Positions 1-7,772 of a DNA stretch of 64,000 bases are shown here, in pieces; position 1 is the stretch's first letter; each line of letters begins with the position of its first letter. The DNA lies in the NCBI RefSeq assembly GCF_013111185.1, contig NZ_WVRE01000002.1:1-64000 (forward strand), read 5' to 3'. Under the pieces are notes generated by a model that was given only the letters and a program-made list of their open reading frames with translations, was not told the DNA's origin and made no database searches. A program made the position numbers and the translations under genes. Source of the DNA: Ruegeria sp. HKCCD7303. GTDB lineage: Bacteria > Pseudomonadota > Alphaproteobacteria > Rhodobacterales > Rhodobacteraceae.

Positions 1-2
1 CT

Positions 3-113
3 GAACTGAGCGTCGAAACCGAAAATGTCGAAGTCGACAACTGCGCTCATCAGGTGATCCTGAAGCTTGAGCAAATGGGGTTGATTTCGGGCAGTTGGGG
101 AGAGGGTTGGTGA
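3..113 (+). CDS. cysC: C-terminal end of adenylylsulfate kinase domain (partial)
   Basis: Only the last 36 codons are in the window; the reading frame is open from the first base and stops with TGA at 111-113. The peptide starts ELSVETENVEVDNCAHQVIL and ends in a short G/W-rich tail. This resembles the C-terminal helix of APS kinase domains, which phosphorylate adenylylsulfate to PAPS during sulfate assimilation. In roseobacters this domain is usually the C-terminal half of a bifunctional sulfate adenylyltransferase/APS kinase, which is my inference here. The P-loop and catalytic part lie upstream of the window, so neither activity nor fusion can be confirmed. Confidence 0.6.
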   Translation, partial: ELSVETENVEVDNCAHQVILKLEQMGLISGSWGEGW

Positions 114-207
114 TGGCTGTACCTGCCTTGAAGGCTTTTTGGGGCCCAATCGTCCAATGTAAACCCAACTGCCGGAACGGTGCCGTTACAGCCCGGGGTG
201 ATTTTGA

Positions 208-1455
208 GTGAAGAACATGGACCCCAACACACGCTTTTCAAAGATTTTGAAGGACGGATTGTGCATTGGCTGCGGTCTTTGCCAATCTGTGCTTGGGTCA
301 GCAAAACTGCATATGGCAAAGGCGCAGGACGGAGAACTGCGCCCGCAGCTTCGAGGCGAGCTGACACGGGCGGATGTTGACCTTGTCTACGACGTTTGCC
401 CTGGTACGCGTTGCGAGGCGATCCCATCCGAAGAAGCGAATGCCGCCCCCTTTGATGACCTGGTCTGGGGACATTACCACAGCCTGTCTCTGGCTTGGGC
501 GGCTGATGCCAACACGCGGTACGAGGGCTCTACCGCAGGTGTCTTAACCGCGCTGGCGCAATACCTGCTACACTCAGGGCGGGTCTCGTTCATCTTGCAT
601 GTGAAAGCCTCGGAACAAGAGCCGACTTTTGGCGAGGCCACGTTTTCGACAACGATGGAAGAGGTTTTGAGCGGGGCAGGGTCTCGCTATGGTCCGACGG
701 CACCGCTGATTGGACTGGTTGCGGCTTTGGACCGGAACGAACCCTTTGCCGTTGTTGCAAAGCCGTGTGATCTGAACGCTATACGCAATCTTGCGCACAA
801 GGATGCGCGTGTGAATCGCTTGATCAAGTATATGCTGGCCCCGGTCTGCGGCGGCTTTATGCCCGATCAGGCCATGAACCGCTTTTTGTCGGACAACGAC
901 ATCCCCAAGCAGGACATCAACGCTTTGCGGTACCGAGGTCGTGGGTGTCCGGGCCCAACGACAATCACTACAAATGACGGTCGACGTCGCGATTTTCATT
1001 ATCTTGATTTTTGGGGCGAAGACGAAAGCAAATGGTCATTGCCTTTTCGCTGCAAGATTTGTCCCGATGGTATTGGCGAGGCCGCAGATATTGCGGCCGC
1101 TGACACCTGGCCCAATGCCACGCCGGACCGAGAAGGGTCAGTAACGGATCCTGGTACCAATTCAGTGATTACCCGCACGCAGCGTGGCGAAGCGCTTTTA
1201 CAAGCAGCACTTGCGGACGGGTTTTTGGCCGCCGGAGGACAGGTTGATGTTGACTACATGAGTAACACGCAGCCGCATCAGGTATCTAAAAAGCGGTTTA
1301 TGCATGCCCGATTCAAAGGGCTGAACCGGGCTGGTCAACTAACGCCGGCGACCTTCGGTCTGCGCCTGGAAGAGCTTTCCGATCAAAACACCAGAGAGGA
1401 AAACACCGCTCAGGAACGAGGAGCATTCGAGCGCGCTTTGAGGGTAAACGGTTAA
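208..1455 (+). CDS. FrhB-family (coenzyme F420 hydrogenase/dehydrogenase beta-subunit type) iron-sulfur flavoprotein
   Basis: This 415-residue protein has the layout of the FrhB/FdhB/FpoF family. A ferredoxin-like cysteine cluster (CIGCGLC) lies near residues 20-26, followed by the FrhB N-terminal and C-terminal domains. A later cluster (CKICPDGIGEAADIAAADTW) near residue 285 is typical of the C-terminal domain. Such proteins carry Fe-S clusters and a flavin and pass electrons between a cofactor and a partner enzyme. The first start is GTG at 208; ATG at 217 is equally possible. It follows the sulfate-activation gene by about 95 bases on the same strand. Roseobacters are not known to make F420, so the true electron partner is unknown; a role in polysaccharide or sulfur redox chemistry is speculation. 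Confidence 0.8.
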   Translation: MKNMDPNTRFSKILKDGLCIGCGLCQSVLGSAKLHMAKAQDGELRPQLRGELTRADVDLVYDVCPGTRCEAIPSEEANAAPFDDLVWGHYHSLSLAWAADANTRYEGSTAGVLTALAQYLLHSGRVSFILHVKASEQEPTFGEATFSTTMEEVLSGAGSRYGPTAPLIGLVAALDRNEPFAVVAKPCDLNAIRNLAHKDARVNRLIKYMLAPVCGGFMPDQAMNRFLSDNDIPKQDINALRYRGRGCPGPTTITTNDGRRRDFHYLDFWGEDESKWSLPFRCKICPDGIGEAADIAAADTWPNATPDREGSVTDPGTNSVITRTQRGEALLQAALADGFLAAGGQVDVDYMSNTQPHQVSKKRFMHARFKGLNRAGQLTPATFGLRLEELSDQNTREENTAQERGAFERALRVNG

Positions 1456-1710
1456 AAATATACGTTTTTCTCTGCTGGCCTTTTGTGATCATAGGCACCG
1501 CAAACCGGTTTGAGACGGTCACGTCTGGTATGACCACGACAGTCACGAGACGTTGGCTTCTCGCACAGTGCCTTCGGCGTGCTGTTCGCGCCGCCGTGAT
1601 GTGTTACACCCCAAGAACGCTCGAATCGTGATCTTTGGAAAACCCGAGGAGATACGGCTAAAACCGGGGATATCGCACGCAATGGAGTTTAGAGCTGTGG
1701 AGCTGGCGCT

Positions 1711-2706
1711 TTGAAAAACAACGCACAAAAAGCAGCGCGTTTAAGCGTGGCACCCATGATGGATTGGACAGATCGACACTGTCGCTTTTTCCATCGACTG
1801 CTCAGCACCGAGACCTTGTTGTACACCGAAATGGTGACAGCGCCGGCGCTTGTACGAGGCGGGGCGATGCACCTGTTGGAGTATTCGCCAGAGGAACATC
1901 CGGTGGCATTGCAGCTTGGCGGTTCGGACCCGGATGAACTGGCGCAGGCCGCACGGCTGGGGGCCGAGGCTGGATATGATGAGATCAATCTCAATTGCGG
2001 TTGCCCATCGGACCGGGTGCAATCGGGCACGTTTGGGGCGGTTCTGATGAAAGATCCGGGCCGTGTTGCCGAGTGCGTGTCCGCGATGTGCGCGGCTGTG
2101 GATGTTGACGTTACGGTCAAGTGCCGCATCGGGGTTGACGATCAAAACCCTGACGATGTGCTGCCTGCATTTCTGGACCAGATCCGTAACGCGGGCTGTC
2201 AGAGGGTGACAATCCACGCACGCAAGGCTTGGTTGCAGGGGCTGAGCCCCAAGGAAAACCGGGATATTCCTCCGTTAGACTATGATCTGGTGCACCGGAT
2301 GAAGGCGACGTTTTCAGACCTTCATATCTCGATCAATGGCGGTATCGCTTCATTGGACGCGGCGAAGGCTCATCTGGATGCAGGCCTGGATGGGGTGATG
2401 ATCGGACGGGCCGCGTACCACCAGCCCGGAGATATTCTGTCAGAGGCTGACCCGCGCATCTTTGGCATCGGAGATGCACGAGATCCGATTGCGATCGTTC
2501 AACAAATGGTGCCCTATATTGATAAGCATCTTGCCAAAGGCGGGCGGTTGCACCAGATCACGCGCCATATGCTCGGTCTCTTTGCAGGCCGCCCCGGGGC
2601 CCGTGCATGGCGGCGCGCCTTGTCAGAAGGGGCCGTGCACAAGGGGGCAGGGCCCGAAGTGATGTTGCAGGCGTTGGACCACATTGCGCCGATGGCAGAG
2701 GCTTAA
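1711..2706 (+). CDS. dusA: tRNA-dihydrouridine synthase A
   Basis: This FMN- and NADPH-dependent enzyme reduces uridines in the D-loop of tRNA (U20/U20a for DusA). The 331-residue protein opens with the Dus signature SVAPMMDWTD and carries LNCGCPSDRVQSGTFGAVLM near residues 92-112, which contains the catalytic cysteine and is DusA-like (SDRVQ-G). The FMN-phosphate region (ISINGGI, GVMIGRAAY) follows at about 210-235. The apparent start is TTG, because the next ATG codons fall inside the conserved APMMDW core; a GGAG-like stretch lies just upstream. It starts a run of close same-strand genes with the TSUP permease 15 bases downstream. Confidence 0.93.
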   Translation: MKNNAQKAARLSVAPMMDWTDRHCRFFHRLLSTETLLYTEMVTAPALVRGGAMHLLEYSPEEHPVALQLGGSDPDELAQAARLGAEAGYDEINLNCGCPSDRVQSGTFGAVLMKDPGRVAECVSAMCAAVDVDVTVKCRIGVDDQNPDDVLPAFLDQIRNAGCQRVTIHARKAWLQGLSPKENRDIPPLDYDLVHRMKATFSDLHISINGGIASLDAAKAHLDAGLDGVMIGRAAYHQPGDILSEADPRIFGIGDARDPIAIVQQMVPYIDKHLAKGGRLHQITRHMLGLFAGRPGARAWRRALSEGAVHKGAGPEVMLQALDHIAPMAEA

Positions 2707-2721
2707 CAGGCAGGGGGAACA

Positions 2722-3546
2722 ATGCCCGAGACGATGTTGCTGGCTCAGATGCTGGGCCTTTTGCTTGTGATCGGAGCGCTGGCTGGCGTTCTGGCAGGGT
2801 TGCTTGGGGTCGGCGGAGGTATCGTTCTTGTCCCCGCGTTCTTTTATGCCTTCCAAACCCTCGGATATGGCGGCCCGCAACTGATGCAGCTGTGTTTGGC
2901 GACATCGCTTGCCACGATCATTGTGACATCGGTTCGTTCAGTTATGGCGCATAACAAAAAGGGTGCCGTTGATTGGGACATTCTGCGTGGATGGGGACCG
3001 GGTATCGTCGTTGGCGCAATAGTTGGCGTTATGGTCGCCTCCGCCCTGCGGACCGAGGCCCTGCAGGCTTTGTTTGGCGTTCTGGGTATGGTGATTGGCG
3101 CGTATCTTGGGCTGGGCCGTGCTGAATGGCGACTGGGCGATGTTATGCCGGGGGGGATCAAAAGGGCAGTTCTGTCGCCCATGGTAGGCTTTCTTTCGGT
3201 TCTGATGGGGATCGGGGGTGGCAGTTTTGGTGTTCCGCTGATGAGCCTTTATAACACCCCGATCCACCGTGCCGTCGCAACAGCGGCAGGCTTTGGTGTG
3301 ATCATTGCCGTGCCGTCTGTTATCGGTTTTCTGTTTCTTGAAATCGCTCCCGAGCATCGGCCTCCGCTCACCATCGGAGCGGTCAATCTTGTGGCTTTCG
3401 GGGTCGTTGTTGCCATGACAATGATGACTGCGCCCTGGGGGGTGAAACTGGCCCATGCGATGGATCCGAAACCCTTGAAGCGGGTCTTTGCGGTATTTCT
3501 GACGCTGGTTGCACTAAACATGCTGCGCAAGGCGGTTGGGCTATGA
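2722..3546 (+). CDS. TSUP-family (TauE/SafE) membrane permease
   Basis: A 274-residue integral membrane protein with about eight hydrophobic segments. Two glycine-rich repeat signatures typical of TauE/SafE permeases are visible: GLLGVGGGIVLVPAFF near residue 28 and GFLSVLMGIGGGSFGVPLMS near 155. Family members export or import sulfite, sulfoacetate, taurine-derived or other small organosulfur anions, or other C2 acids; the substrate cannot be read from sequence. It is preceded by a purine-rich ribosome site and overlaps the next gene by four bases (ATGA), so the two are probably translationally coupled. A second, different TSUP permease lies at 38299. Confidence 0.88.
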   Translation: MPETMLLAQMLGLLLVIGALAGVLAGLLGVGGGIVLVPAFFYAFQTLGYGGPQLMQLCLATSLATIIVTSVRSVMAHNKKGAVDWDILRGWGPGIVVGAIVGVMVASALRTEALQALFGVLGMVIGAYLGLGRAEWRLGDVMPGGIKRAVLSPMVGFLSVLMGIGGGSFGVPLMSLYNTPIHRAVATAAGFGVIIAVPSVIGFLFLEIAPEHRPPLTIGAVNLVAFGVVVAMTMMTAPWGVKLAHAMDPKPLKRVFAVFLTLVALNMLRKAVGL

Positions 3547-4325
3547 GTGATTTCTGGACCAAGGGCTGGGTCAAGTTTCCTTTTGATCCAACGCTTGCCG
3601 AATGGATTGGTCACGCGTTGCCCGCCGCACGGGCGTCAACTTCGGACCCGGAACATGCAGAATGGTTGGATTGTGAAGGAACATGGTTCATCGGCGTGGA
3701 TGCATTACCCAATGACCCGCAGGGCAGGGTCGGGTCGTCTGGGCCTTTGACCGGACTGGCCCTGTCGTTCATTCGCGAACACTATGGTGATTTACCTCTG
3801 CACAAAGGGCAGGTTTCGGTCATCTATCCGGGCTACCCACGCCCGCGGCGTTGGGAAAACGAAGCCGCCACTCGGTATCGCCGGAATAGGGATGCTGCCC
3901 ATGTGGACGGTTTGCGCCCAATGGGCCCGGATCGTCGTCGGCGTGTGGATGAGCCACATGCGTGGATATTGGGCATTCCCCTGACCGAGGCCAGCGCGGA
4001 TGCGTCACCCATGGTGCTGTGGGAAGGCAGCCATCATATTCTTGGTTCTGCCTTCAGGGATGCGTTGCGTGGCACACCAGACGAGGCTCTGCATGAAGTA
4101 GATGTGACGGATATCTACCAAGCCGCGCGACGCGAGGTTTTTGAGACCTGCCCGAGGATCGAATTGCCTGCCGTACCGGGGGAAGCTTACCTGTTACACC
4201 GCCATTGTCTGCATGGTGTTGCGCCCTGGGCTGACGCGGCCACAGCCGGACCAGATGGACGGATGATCGCCTATTTTCGACCGGAATGTACCGGGGGTGT
4301 GGCCGAATGGATCAAAACTGCCTAA
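3543..4325 (+). CDS. putative Fe(II)/2-oxoglutarate-type oxygenase, PhyH-like
   Basis: The 260-residue protein has the metal-binding pattern of the phytanoyl-CoA dioxygenase-like cupin fold. An H-x-D pair (His120, Asp122 in AAHVDGL) and a distal His224 in RHCLHGVAPW are followed by an arginine-containing strand (RMIAYFRPE) where family members bind the co-substrate carboxylate. These residues were located directly; the assignment to the fold is by pattern only. It overlaps the TSUP gene by four bases, suggesting that the transported compound and the oxygenase substrate are linked. The substrate is unknown. It may be a roseobacter-conserved hypothetical with no characterised member. Confidence 0.55.
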   Translation: MSDFWTKGWVKFPFDPTLAEWIGHALPAARASTSDPEHAEWLDCEGTWFIGVDALPNDPQGRVGSSGPLTGLALSFIREHYGDLPLHKGQVSVIYPGYPRPRRWENEAATRYRRNRDAAHVDGLRPMGPDRRRRVDEPHAWILGIPLTEASADASPMVLWEGSHHILGSAFRDALRGTPDEALHEVDVTDIYQAARREVFETCPRIELPAVPGEAYLLHRHCLHGVAPWADAATAGPDGRMIAYFRPECTGGVAEWIKTA

Positions 4326-4361
4326 CCTTCTGTCATTATTTGGCTTTGGAGGTTTTGAGGT

Positions 4362-5090
4362 ATGATTAAGGTCCATACGAATTCTGATGGTGCCCTGATT
4401 GAAGTCGAGTTTTCAGGGCAAGTCACAAGCGCCGACTACACAAACACCTTGGTTCCTGCGATCGAGGCCGCGTTGACCGAAAATGATACGGTGCGTCTAC
4501 TGGCCATCGTGCAGCCTGAATTCAAAGGGTATGATCTGGGCGCTGCATGGTCGGATACCAAGCTGGGGCTCAGTCATTGGCGTGGCTTCGACCGGATCGC
4601 AGTAGTTGCCGATCAGGGCTGGGTGAAAACCAGCGTTCGTCTGGCCGCCCCGATCCTGCCGTGTCCCGTGCAATTGTTTGATCTGGCTGATCTGGAAGCC
4701 GCCCGGCGTTGGATGCGCGAGTCGCTGGGCTCGATCCATGTGACCGACTTGGGCGGGCCGGGTGTGCAGATCAGCCTTTTGGGTAAACTGGACCCCGAGG
4801 AATACCAGCAGGCAGAGCGTGATCTGGATGGCTTGCTTCAGGACCGCGACGGGTTTCGCTTGCTGATCGACCTGCGGGAATTCGATGGATGGCAGGGACT
4901 GTCTGCGTTAGCGGCGCATTTCCGGCTGGCCAGTCGCCATATCGGTCAGTTGGACCGAGCTGCGATTGTTGGCGACAAAAGCTGGCAGCATATGGCCCAA
5001 AAAGTCGCCAGTCATGTTCTTGGCACTCGGACTCAGTTTTTCCCGTCTGAAGAGTTCGACAACGCAAAAACCTGGCTGGCTGCCGGATAA
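4362..5090 (+). CDS. tandem SpoIIAA-like (STAS/SEC14-type) domain protein
   Basis: This 242-residue soluble protein looks like two copies of the SpoIIAA-like domain. The first spans roughly residues 1-120 (FSGQVTSADY ... FDRIAVVADQGWVKTSVRLA) and the second 125-242 (LGKLDPEEYQQ ... LDRAAIVGDKSWQHMAQKVA). Each half has the family's D-[KQ]-[GS]-W motif followed by a short amphipathic helix and ends in a W-containing helix (ARRWMRE, AKTWLAAG). Family members bind small hydrophobic or signalling ligands, but no enzymatic role is established. It follows the PhyH-like gene by 36 bases and may be the last gene of that operon. A perfect inverted repeat lies 24 bases after its stop. Confidence 0.75.
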   Translation: MIKVHTNSDGALIEVEFSGQVTSADYTNTLVPAIEAALTENDTVRLLAIVQPEFKGYDLGAAWSDTKLGLSHWRGFDRIAVVADQGWVKTSVRLAAPILPCPVQLFDLADLEAARRWMRESLGSIHVTDLGGPGVQISLLGKLDPEEYQQAERDLDGLLQDRDGFRLLIDLREFDGWQGLSALAAHFRLASRHIGQLDRAAIVGDKSWQHMAQKVASHVLGTRTQFFPSEEFDNAKTWLAAG

Positions 5091-5457
5091 GCCCGCAGTG
5101 TGCTTAAGGTGGCGGCGATCAATCCCCAGGGCATTGATCGCTGCATCGCGCTCGCGAAATTCATGATGATTCGCCAACAATGGTTGGGTTGCAAAGTGCA
5201 CACTTGTTATTTGCGTTTTGCTCAGACCTGAACGCCTAATAATGACGTGAGGGAACTTCAGGCGTTTATGGGTTTTTACTGACGGGTGCGTCAAATACGA
5301 TCTGGACCTGAGTGTTTTCCCCCTAATTTTCGTTGGAAACACCTTTAGCCACACTTTGTCGCTGCGGGTCACCACTTACATAAGACGCGAGCTAGAACCC
5401 CTCGGAGCTCGCTTTCGATCCGCAGCGGCAGAAATGTTATTTAGCGGGAATAACAAG
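5091..5457. other. gene-poor interval with inverted repeats
   Basis: About 370 bases without a convincing gene. It contains a perfect 9-bp inverted repeat at 5115-5141 and a second, looser pair: CCTGAACGCCT around 5226-5236 matched by TTCAGGCGTT around 5260-5269. Local composition is more AT-rich than the flanking genes. A weak extension of an open frame from 5356 exists but has no support. No T-rich terminator tract was found. Confidence 0.5.
5115..5141. repeat. perfect 9-bp inverted repeat
   Basis: GCGATCAAT and ATTGATCGC flank a 9-base spacer, 24 bases after the stop of the SpoIIAA-like gene. There is no U-tract on either strand, so a classical Rho-independent terminator is unlikely. It could be an RNA 3'-end stem or a protein-binding site. 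Confidence 0.6.
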
Positions 5458-5658
5458 ATGAAATTGAATGCTCTGTTTGGAAAGCTGTTAAGCCGCGCCG
5501 CGTCTGACAATCGGCGTGTGAAACCAAAAAGTGAAACTGTTCGACATGACCGGGCGACGCGATCCGAGATGACGGTTCTGCTCTGCAAAGAATTGCATAA
5601 ACCTGTTTCGAAGCTGGCCGGACATGCGCAAATCGACGCGCGAGATAAGCTGGGCTAA
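5458..5658 (+). CDS. possible small basic protein, unknown
   Basis: An open frame of 66 residues starting MKLNALFGKLLSRAASD, rich in Lys/Arg, with no signal peptide or recognised motif. The frame is open further upstream to 5356, but ATG at 5458 is the first reasonable start; the sequence before it (GCGGGAATAACAAG) is only a weak ribosome site. Third-position GC is only about 54 percent by hand count, lower than in neighbouring genes, so this is either a recently acquired or non-coding frame. It converges with the DUF1289 gene, whose stop is 4 bases away. I would treat it as unproven. Confidence 0.3.
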   Translation: MKLNALFGKLLSRAASDNRRVKPKSETVRHDRATRSEMTVLLCKELHKPVSKLAGHAQIDARDKLG

Positions 5659-5662
5659 CTGC

Positions 5663-5896
5663 TCAGGAGTCGTTTAAGCGACCCGCACGTCCGCCGCGCC
5701 GTTTGGCAAGCCGGGGTTTGCGCGCGGGCAAGTCATCCATGATTTCTGCACGCTCAGAGCTGTCCATCTTGGACCAGCGCGTGATTTCGTCAATCGTGCG
5801 ATAGCATCCGGTGCAGATGCGTTCAGTCGGGTGAACGACACAGATCTGGACGCAAGGGCTTTCGACCTCATTCCGTTTCCACACCATATTCGTCAT
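5663..5896 (-). CDS. DUF1289 small cysteine-cluster protein
   Basis: A 77-residue protein with the DUF1289 pattern: SPCVQICV near residue 13 and RICTGCYRTIDEITRW near residue 27, giving four closely spaced cysteines, followed by a basic tail rich in Arg/Lys. The cysteines suggest a metal or Fe-S site, but no biochemical function is established for the family. It lies 18 bases behind ruvX on the same strand and probably forms the end of a ccmI-ruvX-DUF1289 transcript. ATG at 5896 is used; an in-frame ATG at 5887 would remove three residues. Confidence 0.85.
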   Translation of the reverse strand: MTNMVWKRNEVESPCVQICVVHPTERICTGCYRTIDEITRWSKMDSSERAEIMDDLPARKPRLAKRRGGRAGRLNDS

Positions 5897-5914
5897 TGAC
5901 GGTCTCCGACCTCG

Positions 5915-6379
5915 TTACAAAAAGCGCAACCTGTCCAGCGCCCCTTGCAAGATATAACCTGCGGCTACGTGATCAATAACCTGTCCGCGACGTTTTCGTG
6001 TCGTATCCGCCTCCAGCAGTGCTTTTTCTGCCGCAACCGTGCTGAGCCGTTCGTCCCAGAATCCAATGGGCAGATCGGTCAAACGGGACAGATTTCGCGC
6101 AAAAGCCCGTGTCGACTGGCAGCGCGGCCCCTCAGACCCATCCATGTTTTTCGGCAGTCCCAGTAAGATACCACCGATTTCACGATCGGTCACAATCTCG
6201 ATCAAACGCGCGGAATCCAAGGTAAATTTTTTGCGCCGTACGGTTTCCAGCGGACTGGCAACCCCGCGCATCCGGTCGGACACGGCAACGCCGATTGTCT
6301 TTTCACCAAGATCCAGACCCATCAGTGCTGTCATCGGCGGCAACGCTGCAGCGAAGTCCTCGAACGCATCGTGGATCAT
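5915..6379 (-). CDS. ruvX: RuvX/YqgF-type putative Holliday junction resolvase / pre-16S rRNA nuclease
   Basis: A 154-residue RNase H-fold protein. The first acidic motif, LMGLDLGEKTIGVAVSD, begins near residue 19. GILLGLPKNMDGSEG sits in the middle, and the family's FWDERLST motif carries the conserved acidic and arginine residues near residue 107. A closing D-H pair (VIDHVAAGYIL) is near 135. YqgF proteins process 16S rRNA 5' ends in E. coli and have been proposed as Holliday junction resolvases; which role applies here cannot be told. Its ATG overlaps the stop of ccmI (ATGA), indicating coupling. Confidence 0.93.
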   Translation of the reverse strand: MIHDAFEDFAAALPPMTALMGLDLGEKTIGVAVSDRMRGVASPLETVRRKKFTLDSARLIEIVTDREIGGILLGLPKNMDGSEGPRCQSTRAFARNLSRLTDLPIGFWDERLSTVAAEKALLEADTTRKRRGQVIDHVAAGYILQGALDRLRFL

Positions 6380-7596
6380 TGGGCAATCCCTGCCTGCAAC
6401 GCGGCTGCGTCGAGGATTTCAAGTGCTTCGGAATTCCCGGCAAAGACTTGCATGGCCTCTTTGTGAATATCGATGGCCCTTTGACCCTGACCCAGAACAC
6501 CCAAAGCTGCAATCAGACGTGCCCATTCCTCGGGCGCGCCGCCTTCGGTGGCCAGACGGTCTGACAGCTGGTTCACCATCCCCTGAATCATCTCTTGCCG
6601 TTCTTCGGGCGTCAATTCCGCCGCGGCGGCCATATCTTCCTGACTGGGGCCGGCCGCGGTGCTGAGGTCTGGTGCATTGAAAACACCTGCTCGAAAGGCC
6701 AGTTCATCGATCTGCGCCCGAATGGCACCGACCCAGGGCGCGCCGCTTGGGGAATCCTGTAAGGTTTGCACCCACATGCGATAGGCCAGGTCCGGGCGAC
6801 CGACCTGAGCCAACATCTGCCCCCAGTAGTAACGCGCCGGACCATGGCGACGGTCCCGGTTCAACGCTTCGGTCAGGGCCTGTTCAGCCTCTGGCGAAAC
6901 ATAGCCGCCCGCCGCGAGGATCATCATCTCGGCAAGGTCAGCGTAAGCGTCGGCCGTTGCTGCGTCCCCGGACAGTTCAATCACGCGTTGCTGCGCGGTA
7001 TATCCTGCCTTGAAGTTGCCAGCGTTGGTCTCGTGCTGTGCCAGCAGCATTTGCCCCTGCAGGTCATCCGGACGGTTGGCGACCGTTTCCCGCAACTGAT
7101 TCAAAAGCGCTTCATAGCTTTCGTCCAACTGCGCAGGTTGCGGTGGGGTCGCCAGCTGTTCTGCGGCGTTTTGGGGCGGACGGTTGGCGCGAACCTCTTC
7201 CGCAAGCTCCAGCCTTGCGGTCAATGGCATGTCGGGCAAACCCACGGCACCGGTCCGATCATACAGTGCCGTCGCACCACCGATCAGGATAAGCGCAATC
7301 ACGACCACCGAGATGATGGAAACGGCTCGCGAAGGCCCAGATTCGGCGTTGCCCTTTTTCATTTGTTCGTCGGCGGCCAGAATGCGACGGGAAATCTCGG
7401 TTCGGACCCGTTCGGCGTCTGCCTCGCCAATCACACCGCGCGCCAGGTCTTTGTCGACCCCGGCCAATTGTTCGCGATAAACCTCCAGATCATAAGCGGC
7501 TGAAGGTTTCTCCCCACTGCGATTGCGCAGCAGAGCGAAGCAAAGGAATGCCGCAATCAGGAGTGCGACAATAAAAATCAGAACCCAGAACGTCAT
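6376..7596 (-). CDS. ccmI: cytochrome c maturation protein CcmI
   Basis: CcmI is the inner-membrane chaperone that holds apocytochrome c for heme ligation by CcmF/CcmH. This 406-residue protein starts with a membrane segment (FWVLIFIVALLIAAFLCFAL) and has a short Leu-rich loop with YDLEVYREQLAGVDKDLARG, the usual CcmI N-domain signature. A second membrane segment (ISVVVIALILIGGATAL) near residue 100 is followed by a TPR-like helical C-terminal domain. I chose ATG at 7596 because it has a good GGAGGG site and begins at the first membrane helix; a frame extension to 7752 has no support. ccmI is separated from the ccmABCDG cluster at 39.5 kb. It diverges from soxB. Confidence 0.9.
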   Translation of the reverse strand: MTFWVLIFIVALLIAAFLCFALLRNRSGEKPSAAYDLEVYREQLAGVDKDLARGVIGEADAERVRTEISRRILAADEQMKKGNAESGPSRAVSIISVVVIALILIGGATALYDRTGAVGLPDMPLTARLELAEEVRANRPPQNAAEQLATPPQPAQLDESYEALLNQLRETVANRPDDLQGQMLLAQHETNAGNFKAGYTAQQRVIELSGDAATADAYADLAEMMILAAGGYVSPEAEQALTEALNRDRRHGPARYYWGQMLAQVGRPDLAYRMWVQTLQDSPSGAPWVGAIRAQIDELAFRAGVFNAPDLSTAAGPSQEDMAAAAELTPEERQEMIQGMVNQLSDRLATEGGAPEEWARLIAALGVLGQGQRAIDIHKEAMQVFAGNSEALEILDAAALQAGIAQ

Positions 7597-7670
7597 GGTC
7601 CCTCCGAAGATGTTGCCCTGACTTAGACCCACGGGCCGCCCGACAAAAGGGACAAATGGCCGCGAATGAG

Positions 7671-7698
7671 CGACATGTCGCAATAGTGCGATATTGCG
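7671..7698. promoter_or_regulatory. candidate operator in the ccmI/soxB divergent gap
   Basis: A perfect 10-bp palindrome CGACATGTCG (7671-7680) runs directly into a second inverted repeat, CGCAAT-N8-ATTGCG (7679-7698). The block sits about 75 bases upstream of soxB and the same distance from ccmI. Sarcosine and betaine catabolic operons are commonly controlled by AraC/GlxA-type activators with paired half-sites, so a role in sox induction is a reasonable guess but untested. Confidence 0.4.
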
Positions 7699-7772
7699 GC
7701 GTTGCGCGGCAGGGGTAAACTGCGCACACACGGCATATCTGCGCCCAATCACCGAACCGGATGGATTCGCAC

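Noticed and set aside
1456-1710. Possible gene in the gap before dusA
   Set aside because: Short minus-strand frames only, Arg/Ser-rich, with no ribosome site or conserved feature.
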